Below are positions 1-5,885 of a DNA stretch of 5,885 nucleotides, one piece after another. The DNA lies in contig JAFTEP010000126.1 of NCBI GenBank assembly GCA_017453605.1, positions 1 to 5,885 on the forward strand. The letters are read 5' to 3'. Every line of letters starts with the position of its first letter. The first letter of the stretch is position 1. Under the pieces are notes generated by a model. The model saw only the letters and a program-made list of their open reading frames with translations. It did not search any database and was not told where the DNA came from. The stretch is from Clostridia bacterium. Lineage in GTDB: Bacteria > Bacillota > Clostridia > Oscillospirales > SIG627. The position numbers were made by a program, and so were the translations under genes.

Positions 1-774
1 CGTCCTCCTCTGTTTTTGCGCGTGAATACTCTTCTGATCTCGCGTGATGAGCTGAAAGAACTTCTTGAAGAGGAAGGCTATTCTGTCGAAACCTCTCCGC
101 TCAGCGATACCGCGCTGACCGTCGAGGGCGCCGGATCGCCGGCAGCTTCACCTTTATTTGAAAAGGGGTATTTTTTCATACAGGACGCCGCCTCGCAGTA
201 CGCATCTTCTCTTCTCGATCCCAAACCGGGTGAAAACGTCGCCGACGTCTGCGCGTGCCCGGGCGGAAAGAGCTTTTCCTGCGCGATGCTTATGGAAAAC
301 CGCGGAAACGTTTTCAGCTTCGATCTTCACCGATCAAAGATCTCGCTCATAGAGTCCGGCGCGAAAAGACTCGGCATCGGGATCATTACCGCTTCCGCTC
401 ACGACTCGACAAAAACGATCGACGATCTTGCCGGGGCCTTTGATCGGGTTATTTGCGACGTTCCCTGCTCCGGGCTCGGAGTGATCTCCAAAAAGCCGGA
501 TATAAGATCGAAAAAAGAAAGCGACATTTCGCGTCTGCCGGAGATACAATCTGAGATCCTCGAAGCTTCATCCGAATACCTGAAACTCGGCGGAACGCTT
601 TTATATTCGACCTGCACTCTCAATCCCGACGAGAACGAAAAAGTCACCGATTCTTTTTTGGCTCGTCACGGCAATTTCAGAAGAGCTGCCAGGGGATCGT
701 TTCCGAAAACTCTTTTCCCGAAGCACAAAATCAGCGACGGATTCTTTATCGATCTTTTGGAAAGAACGGAATGA
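1..774 (+). CDS. rsmB: 16S rRNA (cytosine-C5)-methyltransferase RsmB, C-terminal part (5' end outside window)
   Basis: The reading frame is open from base 1, so the gene enters from the left; 257 residues are visible. RsmB transfers a methyl group from S-adenosylmethionine to C5 of one cytosine of 16S rRNA (C967 in E. coli numbering), in the cytosol. Counting from base 1, the SAM-binding motif I reads ADVCACPGGKS near residues 81-91, motif IV is DVPCSGLG with Cys156, and motif VI is YSTCTLNP with Cys205. In this family the motif VI Cys attacks the base and the motif IV Cys helps release the product. The start of the visible part, PPLFLRVNTLLISRDEL, is the usual join into the catalytic domain, and the C-terminus keeps the DGFF signature. 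The N-terminal NusB-like RNA-binding domain must lie upstream. The TTG at 16 is internal, not a start. It overlaps rlmN by four bases (ATGA), so translation is probably coupled. The sibling RsmF or another RsmB-like enzyme is a less likely alternative. Confidence 0.93.
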   Translation, partial: RPPLFLRVNTLLISRDELKELLEEEGYSVETSPLSDTALTVEGAGSPAASPLFEKGYFFIQDAASQYASSLLDPKPGENVADVCACPGGKSFSCAMLMENRGNVFSFDLHRSKISLIESGAKRLGIGIITASAHDSTKTIDDLAGAFDRVICDVPCSGLGVISKKPDIRSKKESDISRLPEIQSEILEASSEYLKLGGTLLYSTCTLNPDENEKVTDSFLARHGNFRRAARGSFPKTLFPKHKISDGFFIDLLERTE

Positions 775-1832
775 AAATGGATAATCGCGAGGACCTGAGA
801 CTTTTTTCAAGAAGCGAACTTGAAATAAGGCTTTCTGATTCAGGTATTGAAAAATACAGAGCGGGACAGATTATAAAATGGCTCTCGCGTCACGCGGACA
901 GTTTTTCTCAGATGACGGATCTTTCAAAACCTCTCAGAGAAAAGCTCGAGCAGGATTTTTATATTTCCGCTCCCAAAAGCGTCGAAAGGTTCTGTTCGAA
1001 GCTCGACAGCACGAGAAAATACCTTTTCACATTTGAAAGCGGAGACTGCGTGGAAAGCGTTCTGCTCGAATACAATCACGGGTTCAGTGTCTGTCTTTCG
1101 ACTCAGGCGGGCTGCAAGATGGGATGCAGATTCTGCGCCTCCTCCGGGCTCGGATTTTCAAGGGACCTTACTTCCGCGGAGATACTTCTGCAGATGGAGT
1201 ATATCACCCGCGATATGCTCGAAACGGATCCCGATTTCAGGATCGGACACCTCGTCCTTATGGGTATCGGCGAGCCGCTTGACAACTACGACAACGTGAT
1301 CCGCTTTTTAAAGCTCGCAAACTCGCCGGATCTATTCAATATCGGCTACAGAAATATGTCCCTCTCGACCTGCGGTCTTGTTCCGCAGATAAGAAGGCTC
1401 GCTGAAGAAGAGCTTCCGATCACTCTCTCGGTCTCGCTCCATGCTCCGAACGACAAACTCAGATCGTCTCTGATGCCGGTAAACAAAACCTATCCCCTCT
1501 CAAAACTCATACCCGAATGCAGGGAGTATATAAAGAAGACCGGAAGACGGATCTCGTTTGAATACGCGCTCATCGGCGGGGTAAACGACACGCCTGAATG
1601 CGCAAGAGAGCTTGCTCAGCTGCTTAAAGGTATGCTTTGCCACGTTAATCTTATTAACGTAAATGAAACAAAGAGCAACAATTTTTCAAAATCTTCAAAA
1701 GAAGCGCGCTTGCTCTTTACAAACGAGCTTACAAAGTGTAAAATAAACGTAACGTCGAGAAGAACGCTCGGAGCTGATATAGACGCCGCGTGCGGACAGC
1801 TAAGGAGAAAAAAACTCGAAGGCGCAGAATAA
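771..1832 (+). CDS. rlmN: Dual-specificity 23S rRNA / tRNA adenine-C2 methyltransferase RlmN (radical SAM)
   Basis: The product is 353 residues, a normal RlmN length. The family methylates C2 of an adenosine in the 23S rRNA peptidyl-transferase centre (A2503 in E. coli) and A37 of some tRNAs, supporting decoding fidelity. The 4Fe-4S cluster motif Cx3CxxC is Cys115, Cys119 and Cys122 within QAGCKMGCRFCASS. The GEP motif (MGIGEPLDNYDN) follows. The second catalytic Cys, which carries the transferred methylene in this family, is Cys341 in DIDAACGQLR. Presence of this Cys and of the AACGQL ending separates RlmN from other radical SAM enzymes; the Cfr resistance paralogue is possible in principle but the context favours RlmN. 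The start ATG at 771 overlaps the rsmB stop (ATGA) and has GGAAAG upstream; an alternative ATG at 777 would remove only two residues. The usual Pro in the late HVNLIPVN segment is Asn here (HVNLINVN), a small deviation. Confidence 0.96.
   Translation: MKMDNREDLRLFSRSELEIRLSDSGIEKYRAGQIIKWLSRHADSFSQMTDLSKPLREKLEQDFYISAPKSVERFCSKLDSTRKYLFTFESGDCVESVLLEYNHGFSVCLSTQAGCKMGCRFCASSGLGFSRDLTSAEILLQMEYITRDMLETDPDFRIGHLVLMGIGEPLDNYDNVIRFLKLANSPDLFNIGYRNMSLSTCGLVPQIRRLAEEELPITLSVSLHAPNDKLRSSLMPVNKTYPLSKLIPECREYIKKTGRRISFEYALIGGVNDTPECARELAQLLKGMLCHVNLINVNETKSNNFSKSSKEARLLFTNELTKCKINVTSRRTLGADIDAACGQLRRKKLEGAE
1642..1660. repeat. Perfect 8-base inverted repeat with 3-base loop inside rlmN
   Basis: ACGTTAAT, then CTT, then ATTAACGT: the arms are exact reverse complements. 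It lies in the codons for HVNLINVN. It could form a short AT-rich hairpin in DNA or mRNA, but there is no T-run after it, so it does not look like a terminator. A coding coincidence is the simplest explanation. Confidence 0.5.
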
Positions 1833-1861
1833 CGGTTTATAAAGATTTTTAATTATCCTCT

Positions 1862-2620
1862 TTGAAGGGAGGGATTGAAACGGAATACTTCGGAATCACA
1901 GACAAGGGTCTGAAAAGAGCCTCCAATCAGGACTGTTTTGCGATAAGCTCTGTCAAGGATTATCTGATCGCCGTAGTGTGCGACGGAATGGGCGGAGTCG
2001 ACGGCGGAAACATCGCGAGCGAAATGGCGTGCGATTTTTACGTCGAGAAGCTCACCGACTTAGTAAATTCCGTCGACGATCCCTCGATTATCGACAGAGA
2101 TATCCTGTCAAGGTTTATTTCCAACGCCGTTTCAAAGGCGAATTTTGAAGTCTACCGCGAAGCTCTGCGTGTCCCCGCCCTGAAAGGAATGGGAACGACG
2201 CTTGTGACCTGCGTCATAAAGGACAATATGGTGCTCGTCGGAAACGTCGGAGACAGCAGGCTCTATCACATCACAAAATACACCGTCAAACAGATAACAA
2301 AAGACCATTCCTTCGTCCAGACGCTTCTCGACGCCGGAAAGATCACCGAAAGCGAAGCCGCGGCTCATCCTAACAAAAACATAATTACCCGCGCCGTCGG
2401 CGTCGAGCAGAACGTGCAATGCGACATAGAAGCGCACAGACCCGAGGAAGGATATCTTCTTCTTTGCAGCGACGGTCTTTCAAATTACATCGACAAGGAC
2501 TACTTTATAAAGACCGTAAATTCAAGGGCGTCCTTAAGCGAAAAATGCTCTCAGCTTGTCGCTTTTGCGAATTCCAAAGGCGGAGCTGACAATATCACCG
2601 CAGTCCTCATCAGGCTTTGA
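1862..2620 (+). CDS. prpC: PP2C-family Ser/Thr protein phosphatase (Stp/PrpC type)
   Basis: This metal-dependent PP2C (PPM) phosphatase removes phosphate from Ser/Thr residues and is the standard partner of the PASTA kinase encoded next. It is cytosolic, with no signal peptide or membrane segment. Metal-site motifs are complete, numbering from TTG 1862: SNQD (Asp24), DGMGG (Asp41), VGDSR (Asp131), DHS, CSDGL (Asp204) and GGADNIT (Asp243). The 252-residue length is typical. The start is uncertain. TTG 1862 is the only conventional start codon in frame near the N-terminus, but it has no Shine-Dalgarno before it; a strong AAGGGAGGG lies just inside the frame at 1865-1873. Seven bases after AGGGAGG comes ACG at 1880, which would give MEYFGITDKG, the length expected for this family. 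ATT at 1874 is in frame but too close to the Shine-Dalgarno. The stop overlaps an upstream in-frame TTG of the kinase; the likely kinase start is 14 bases further on. An active phosphatase is well supported by the motifs. Confidence 0.95.
   Translation: MKGGIETEYFGITDKGLKRASNQDCFAISSVKDYLIAVVCDGMGGVDGGNIASEMACDFYVEKLTDLVNSVDDPSIIDRDILSRFISNAVSKANFEVYREALRVPALKGMGTTLVTCVIKDNMVLVGNVGDSRLYHITKYTVKQITKDHSFVQTLLDAGKITESEAAAHPNKNIITRAVGVEQNVQCDIEAHRPEEGYLLLCSDGLSNYIDKDYFIKTVNSRASLSEKCSQLVAFANSKGGADNITAVLIRL
1865..1873 (+). promoter_or_regulatory. Shine-Dalgarno sequence for the PP2C gene (start-deciding)
   Basis: AAGGGAGGG is a near-perfect anti-16S match. It lies after the TTG at 1862, so it cannot serve that codon. 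With the same 7-base spacer used by the kinase gene, it points to the in-frame ACG at 1880-1882. It is part of a 13-base string, CTTTGAAGGGAGG (1860-1872), found again at 2615-2627 before the kinase. Confidence 0.6.
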
Positions 2621-2627
2621 AGGGAGG
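2621..2627 (+). promoter_or_regulatory. Shine-Dalgarno sequence selecting TTG 2635 as kinase start
   Basis: AGGGAGG is followed by a 7-base spacer and then TTG at 2635. An earlier in-frame TTG at 2617 overlaps the phosphatase stop and lies before this site, with no Shine-Dalgarno of its own, so 2635 is preferred. The site begins one base after the phosphatase stop codon, which suggests tight coupling of phosphatase and kinase synthesis. Confidence 0.8.
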
Positions 2628-2634
2628 AGACCAG

Positions 2635-4872
2635 TTGAACAACGACAAGCTGACGCCGTCCTACAACGGCAAGCTGATCGACGAAAGATATAAAGTGATC
2701 GAACCCATCGGCAGCGGCGGTATGTCCGTTGTCTTCAAAGCCAGGGATCAGGTCAGGAACCGCACAGTCGCGATGAAGCTCCTGAGCGGAGAACTCGAAT
2801 TCGACGACAAGGCCGTCAGACGCTTTGCGAACGAATCGAAGGCCGCTGCGATGGTCTCATCTGAAAACATTGTCAAAATATATGACGTGAACCTCGATCA
2901 CGACCCGAAATATATAGTCATGGAATACGTCAACGGTATGACGCTGAAGGACTATATGTCTATGAACGCGCCTTTGGAGACGGACGAAGCCGTTTCCATA
3001 ATGGAACAGCTTCTTAAGGCCTTATCCGCGACCCACGAAAAGAACATCGTTCACCGTGACGTCAAGCCTCAGAACGTCATGGTGACTCCCGATCTGAAGC
3101 TGAAACTCATGGACTTCGGCATCGCCAAGCTCCCGGGCTCCAAAATGCTCGAGGAAGACGAAAAGGCGATGGGGACCGTTCACTATATAAGCCCGGAACA
3201 GGCGAGCGGAAAGAACGTGGGTCCCGGGACCGACGTCTATTCCGCGGGCGTCATTTTCTACGAGATGCTGACGGGAAAACTTCCCTTCGACGGAGAAACT
3301 CCTCTCAGCGTCGCGATGATGCACGTCAACAATCCGCCGGTGCTTCCGAGAAAATACAACGAGAAGATCCCGCCCGCCCTCGAGCAGATAATCATGAAGG
3401 CGATGAAAAAAGAACCTTCACAGAGGTTCTCTTCCGCCGCTTCGATGCTCAAAGCGCTCAGGCTCTTTTCCGTCGATCACCGCACTCTTCTCGACCGCGA
3501 GACTCTCGACAACATCGACAGCACGTCTCTCGAACCCAAAAAGACAACAGAAGAGAACAAGCCTCAGAAAGTCAAGACACGCCACGGAAGAAGGACTATG
3601 TTCCCTATCATCCTCGGCGTCTCCTGCGCTTTTTTGCTTGTCGCGCTCATCGCTGCAGCGATAATGGGATTTTCTCTTCTGAATATGACAAAAAACAGCT
3701 CTCTGACCGTCATCGTTCCCGATCTGTATCTCAGGGATTTCAATGATTCGCTCCAGCTCGAACTGAAGGACGCGAATATCAAAGTCGCACAGGTCGAATA
3801 CGTCTTTGACAGGACCGCTCCGAGAGGTCAGATCATTTCCCAGCTCCCCGAAGCCGGATCGAGAAAGAAGATCGCCGACAACAACCATTTCGTGAACCTG
3901 ACGCTCAAAGTCAGCAAGGGCAGCGAAAACATCCCCGTGCCGGATCTGACCGTCACGGAATACAGACGCGCGATCGTCGCGCTGGGAGATCTCGAACTCG
4001 GATATTCGATCCAGATGATCTACAGCAACACGATCCTCGAGGGTTACGTCGTTTCCACCGATCCCGCCGCGGGAACGGAAGTCGCGAAGAACACCGAGGT
4101 CGTTCTCTTTGTCAGCTCTGGACAGGAATTGTCGTTTGTCACGATGCCTTCTCTTATCGGCAAAACTCTTCCCGAAGCAAAAAAGGAGCTTTCGGATTCA
4201 TCCCTGCTTCTCGGAAAAGTCACCAGAGAGCCTTCCGAAGCTGAAACCGGGACTGTGATCGCGCAGAGCGTCGACGCCGACAGCTCTGTCGCGAAAAAAT
4301 ATACTGTCGTCGATCTGACTCTGAGCATCAAAGCTCCGCCGACGACCGTTCCTCCTCCGACCGAACCCGCGACTTCCGTGCCGGAATTCTCGGATCCGCC
4401 GTTCACTTCCGCGCCTGAATCCTCCGCGATCGTCACGGCTCCTCCCACAAGTACTGAAGCTCCTCCCACGCACACTACCGCACCGACGAGTGTTCCCGCG
4501 TCAACGGCGCCCCACACGAGCGCTCACGCTACGACTGTCCCGCCCGTAACTTCGCCGGGCTCCACCGCGCCCGCGTCGACTCAGCCCGCTTCCACCGCTC
4601 CGTCCACGAGCGCACCGCCCGCATCGAGTGAAGCACCCGATACGAGCGAAGATCACCCTGTGACGACGGAGCCCGCCTCGACGGCTCCCGAGACTTCAGC
4701 ACCCGCTTCCACCGCTCCGTCCACGAGCGCGCCGGAAAGCACGATTGACGCATCTGAGCCTCCGGCATCCACCGCGCCGTCTACAGAGACGCCCGATACT
4801 TCAGAAGCTGATACATCCACTCAGTCACAGACCGGTTCTGATTCAGGATCCGGCGGCGAGGCTCAGGGCTGA
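2635..4872 (+). CDS. prkC: Membrane Ser/Thr protein kinase with three PASTA repeats and a Pro/Thr/Ser-rich tail (PrkC/Stk1 type)
   Basis: This 745-residue, single-pass kinase belongs to the PknB/PrkC group, which senses muropeptides, lipid II or wall state and phosphorylates cell-division, wall and translation proteins. Numbering from TTG 2635: the cytosolic kinase domain spans about 19-279, with glycine loop IGSGGMSVV (25-33), catalytic Lys48, helix-C Glu67, HRDVKPQN with Asp142, DFG Asp160, and GTVHYISPEQ. A basic juxtamembrane linker runs to about 321, then a transmembrane helix at about 323-349. Outside are three PASTA repeats at about 359-428, 433-494 and 502-566; the third is degenerate, lacking the usual PxAG turn. 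Residues 567-745 form a low-complexity Pro/Thr/Ser/Ala tail with no Lys, Arg or Cys and no LPxTG or second membrane anchor. The activation loop between DFG and GTVHY lacks the usual Thr-rich phosphosites and has EEDE (173-176) instead. The PP2C gene precedes it and rsgA starts one base after its stop, so all three are probably co-translated. Confidence 0.96.
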   Translation: MNNDKLTPSYNGKLIDERYKVIEPIGSGGMSVVFKARDQVRNRTVAMKLLSGELEFDDKAVRRFANESKAAAMVSSENIVKIYDVNLDHDPKYIVMEYVNGMTLKDYMSMNAPLETDEAVSIMEQLLKALSATHEKNIVHRDVKPQNVMVTPDLKLKLMDFGIAKLPGSKMLEEDEKAMGTVHYISPEQASGKNVGPGTDVYSAGVIFYEMLTGKLPFDGETPLSVAMMHVNNPPVLPRKYNEKIPPALEQIIMKAMKKEPSQRFSSAASMLKALRLFSVDHRTLLDRETLDNIDSTSLEPKKTTEENKPQKVKTRHGRRTMFPIILGVSCAFLLVALIAAAIMGFSLLNMTKNSSLTVIVPDLYLRDFNDSLQLELKDANIKVAQVEYVFDRTAPRGQIISQLPEAGSRKKIADNNHFVNLTLKVSKGSENIPVPDLTVTEYRRAIVALGDLELGYSIQMIYSNTILEGYVVSTDPAAGTEVAKNTEVVLFVSSGQELSFVTMPSLIGKTLPEAKKELSDSSLLLGKVTREPSEAETGTVIAQSVDADSSVAKKYTVVDLTLSIKAPPTTVPPPTEPATSVPEFSDPPFTSAPESSAIVTAPPTSTEAPPTHTTAPTSVPASTAPHTSAHATTVPPVTSPGSTAPASTQPASTAPSTSAPPASSEAPDTSEDHPVTTEPASTAPETSAPASTAPSTSAPESTIDASEPPASTAPSTETPDTSEADTSTQSQTGSDSGSGGEAQG
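4333..4869 (+). repeat. Low-complexity Pro/Thr/Ser/Ala coding region (kinase tail) with internal direct repeats
   Basis: It encodes residues 567-745 of the kinase, built from degenerate units such as PASTAPSTSAP. A 29-base stretch at 4585-4613 recurs exactly at 4702-4730, 117 bases (39 codons) apart, so the frame is kept. A weaker third copy starts near 4763. Lys and Arg are absent throughout, and acidic residues are scattered through it. This composition resembles wall-spanning or O-glycosylated linkers of surface proteins; glycosylation here is only an inference. Such repeats can gain or lose units in frame between strains. Confidence 0.88.
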
Positions 4873-4873
4873 T

Positions 4874-5782
4874 ATGCCTGAAATAATCAAAGCCAGGATC
4901 CTCACCTGCACCGGCGGTCTCTATCTTGTAGAAACGCCCGAAGAAACTATATGGTGCCGCGCGCGAGGCGTTTTCAGAAACGACGGGATAACTCCGGTGC
5001 CCGGCGACTACGTCACGCTGAAAACAGACGGAAAAGACTCTTATTCGATAAATGACGTCAAGAAAAGAAAAAATCTCCTTCTACGGCCTCCCGTAGCCAA
5101 TCTCGACAGACTTTTTGTCGTTTGCGCCGTCTGTGATCCGATGCCGTCGCTCTTGAACACCGACAAAGTCCTGAGCGCGGCGGTATATAACGGGATCGAG
5201 CCGGTCTTGGTTTTCACAAAGACGGATCTTGATCCCGGAGAGGGTAAAAAACTCTGTTCGGTCTATCAAAAAGCGGGATTCAAGGCGGTCTGTCTGTCCT
5301 CTCTTGATCCAAAAGACGCCTCTGATAAACTGATCCCTCTTATCGGCGGTTTTTCGAGCGCGTTCACGGGCGCGAGCGGCGTCGGAAAAAGTTCTCTGAT
5401 AAAGGCTCTTTTCCCGCAGTTTGTCCTTGAGATAGGCGAACTCAGCAGAAAGATCTCCAGAGGCAAGAACACGACGAGGCAGTCGATCTTCTACAACGCT
5501 TCTGAATTAACGGGCATCCCCGGGACATATCTTGCCGACACGCCGGGATTTTCGATGCTCGACTATTCAAAGTTCAGATTCTTTGATATCGACGAACTTG
5601 TTTTTACTTTTCCCGAATTTGCGGATTTTCTCGGAAAATGCCGATATACTAAGTGCTCTCACACAAAAGAAGAAGGCTGTGAGATATTGCGAGCGGTTTC
5701 AGAGGGAAAGATCAGCCCGTCAAGACACGAAAGCTATCTGCGCATAAGAGAAGAAATATCAAGATTCAAAAAATATAAATGA
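4874..5782 (+). CDS. rsgA: Ribosome small-subunit biogenesis GTPase RsgA (CpgA/YloQ)
   Basis: RsgA is a circularly permuted GTPase that checks late maturation of the 30S subunit and is released on GTP hydrolysis. The 302-residue length is usual. Numbering from ATG 4874: an N-terminal OB-fold RNA-binding domain occupies about 1-70 (PVPGDYVTL); the G motifs then come in the permuted order G4-G1-G3, with TKTD (115-118), GASGVGKS (166-173, P-loop Lys172) and DTPGF (from 222). The C-terminal zinc site is Cys256-x4-Cys261-x-His263-x5-Cys269, diagnostic for the family. The frame stays open upstream to ATG 4745 inside the kinase tail, but that extra 43 residues is Arg/Pro/His-rich, overlaps the kinase gene and does not resemble RsgA, so 4874 is chosen. 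The start follows the kinase stop by one base and has only a weak AGGG upstream, which suggests coupling to kinase translation. B. subtilis CpgA is a reported PrkC substrate. Confidence 0.96.
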   Translation: MPEIIKARILTCTGGLYLVETPEETIWCRARGVFRNDGITPVPGDYVTLKTDGKDSYSINDVKKRKNLLLRPPVANLDRLFVVCAVCDPMPSLLNTDKVLSAAVYNGIEPVLVFTKTDLDPGEGKKLCSVYQKAGFKAVCLSSLDPKDASDKLIPLIGGFSSAFTGASGVGKSSLIKALFPQFVLEIGELSRKISRGKNTTRQSIFYNASELTGIPGTYLADTPGFSMLDYSKFRFFDIDELVFTFPEFADFLGKCRYTKCSHTKEEGCEILRAVSEGKISPSRHESYLRIREEISRFKKYK

Positions 5783-5788
5783 ATTTTC

Positions 5789-5794
5789 AAGGAG
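5789..5794 (+). promoter_or_regulatory. Shine-Dalgarno sequence for the DUF1846 gene
   Basis: AAGGAG with a 5-base spacer before ATG 5800. It lies in the 17-base gap after rsgA. No terminator-like hairpin or promoter is visible in the gap, so read-through from rsgA is likely. Confidence 0.8.
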
Positions 5795-5799
5795 CGAGT

Positions 5800-5885
5800 A
5801 TGTTTCAAATCGGATTTGACAATGAAAAGTATCTGAGGATGCAGTCCGAAAAGATCCGCGAGAGGATCTCGATGTTCGGAGGAAA
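5800..5885 (+). CDS. DUF1846 (UPF0371) family protein, N-terminal fragment (3' end outside window)
   Basis: Only the first 28 complete codons are present. They begin MFQIGFDNEKYLRMQSE and continue with the IRERI and FGG elements, matching from memory the conserved N-terminus of DUF1846 proteins (typically GFDNxKYLxMQSxxIRERIxxFGGKLYLEFGGKL). These are proteins of about 500 residues, common in Clostridia and other Firmicutes, with no firmly established function that I know of. The start is well supported by the Shine-Dalgarno and by the family N-terminus. The gene is cut by the window edge, not by an internal stop. Family assignment rests on a short segment, so confidence is moderate to high; nothing about the catalytic region can be seen. 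Confidence 0.82.
   Translation, partial: MFQIGFDNEKYLRMQSEKIRERISMFGG

Noticed and set aside
1..18. Apparent N-terminal truncation of RsmB
   Set aside because: The frame is open to base 1, so the missing NusB-like domain is explained by the window edge.
1833..1861. Possible internal promoter (TATAAA at 1838-1843) between rlmN and the phosphatase gene
   Set aside because: The gap is AT-rich, but no -35-like hexamer is seen at a suitable distance. AT-richness alone is not enough.
2617..2634. Kinase start at TTG 2617
   Set aside because: It precedes the strong Shine-Dalgarno at 2621-2627 and overlaps the phosphatase stop. TTG 2635 has ideal spacing.
3220..3231. 12-base perfect palindrome GGTCCCGGGACC in the kinase gene
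   Set aside because: It encodes a Gly-Pro-Gly-Thr stretch in a plausible place in the kinase domain. It is short and has no loop, so most likely chance.
4044..4517. Long minus-strand open frame (157 codons) opposite the third PASTA repeat and tail
   Set aside because: It is antisense to a clearly coding region, and its Gly/Val-rich product simply mirrors the Pro/Thr/Ser codons. It resembles no family I know.
4745..4873. N-terminal extension of RsgA from ATG 4745
   Set aside because: The extra 43 residues are read out of frame through the kinase tail, are Arg/Pro/His-rich and unlike RsgA. ATG 4874 gives the normal family N-terminus.
5216..5227. G4 motif TKTD in RsgA instead of NKxD
   Set aside because: TKxD is common in Firmicutes RsgA proteins, so this is not a lesion.

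Overview
The window reads as one densely packed, single-strand stretch of a Bacillota chromosome, most likely an uncultured member of class Clostridia (inference). The evidence is the gene order rsmB-rlmN-PP2C phosphatase-PASTA kinase-rsgA, a well-known Firmicutes housekeeping cluster, together with strong AGGGAGG/AAGGAG ribosome binding sites, TTG starts and roughly even GC. There are no RNA genes, mobile elements, CRISPR arrays or clear terminators, and no gap over 300 bases. All genes are on the + strand and probably form one transcription unit entering from the left and leaving on the right.

Layout: the C-terminal part of RsmB (16S rRNA m5C methyltransferase, 1-774) overlaps RlmN (rRNA/tRNA m2A radical-SAM methyltransferase, 771-1832) by an ATGA. 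After 29 bases comes a PP2C Ser/Thr phosphatase (1862-2620), then a membrane PASTA-domain Ser/Thr kinase (best start TTG 2635, to 4872). One base later the ribosome-assembly GTPase RsgA starts (4874-5782). After 17 bases and a good Shine-Dalgarno, the first 28 codons of a DUF1846-family protein run off the end of the window.

Working together: the kinase senses the cell surface through three external PASTA repeats and phosphorylates cytosolic targets, and the PP2C enzyme reverses this. They sit between two rRNA-modifying enzymes and a 30S-maturation GTPase. In Bacillus subtilis the equivalent GTPase (CpgA) is a reported PrkC substrate, so the cluster plausibly links envelope signalling to ribosome maturation.

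I do not see a wholly new system. The points that stand out are: (1) a kinase activation loop whose usual Thr-rich autophosphorylation stretch is replaced by an acidic EEDE run; (2) a phosphatase gene whose strong Shine-Dalgarno is followed at ideal spacing by ACG instead of a normal start codon; (3) a 179-residue Pro/Thr/Ser/Ala extracellular tail on the kinase, with no Lys or Arg and an internal 29-base direct repeat; (4) DUF1846 after rsgA, where B. subtilis has rpe.
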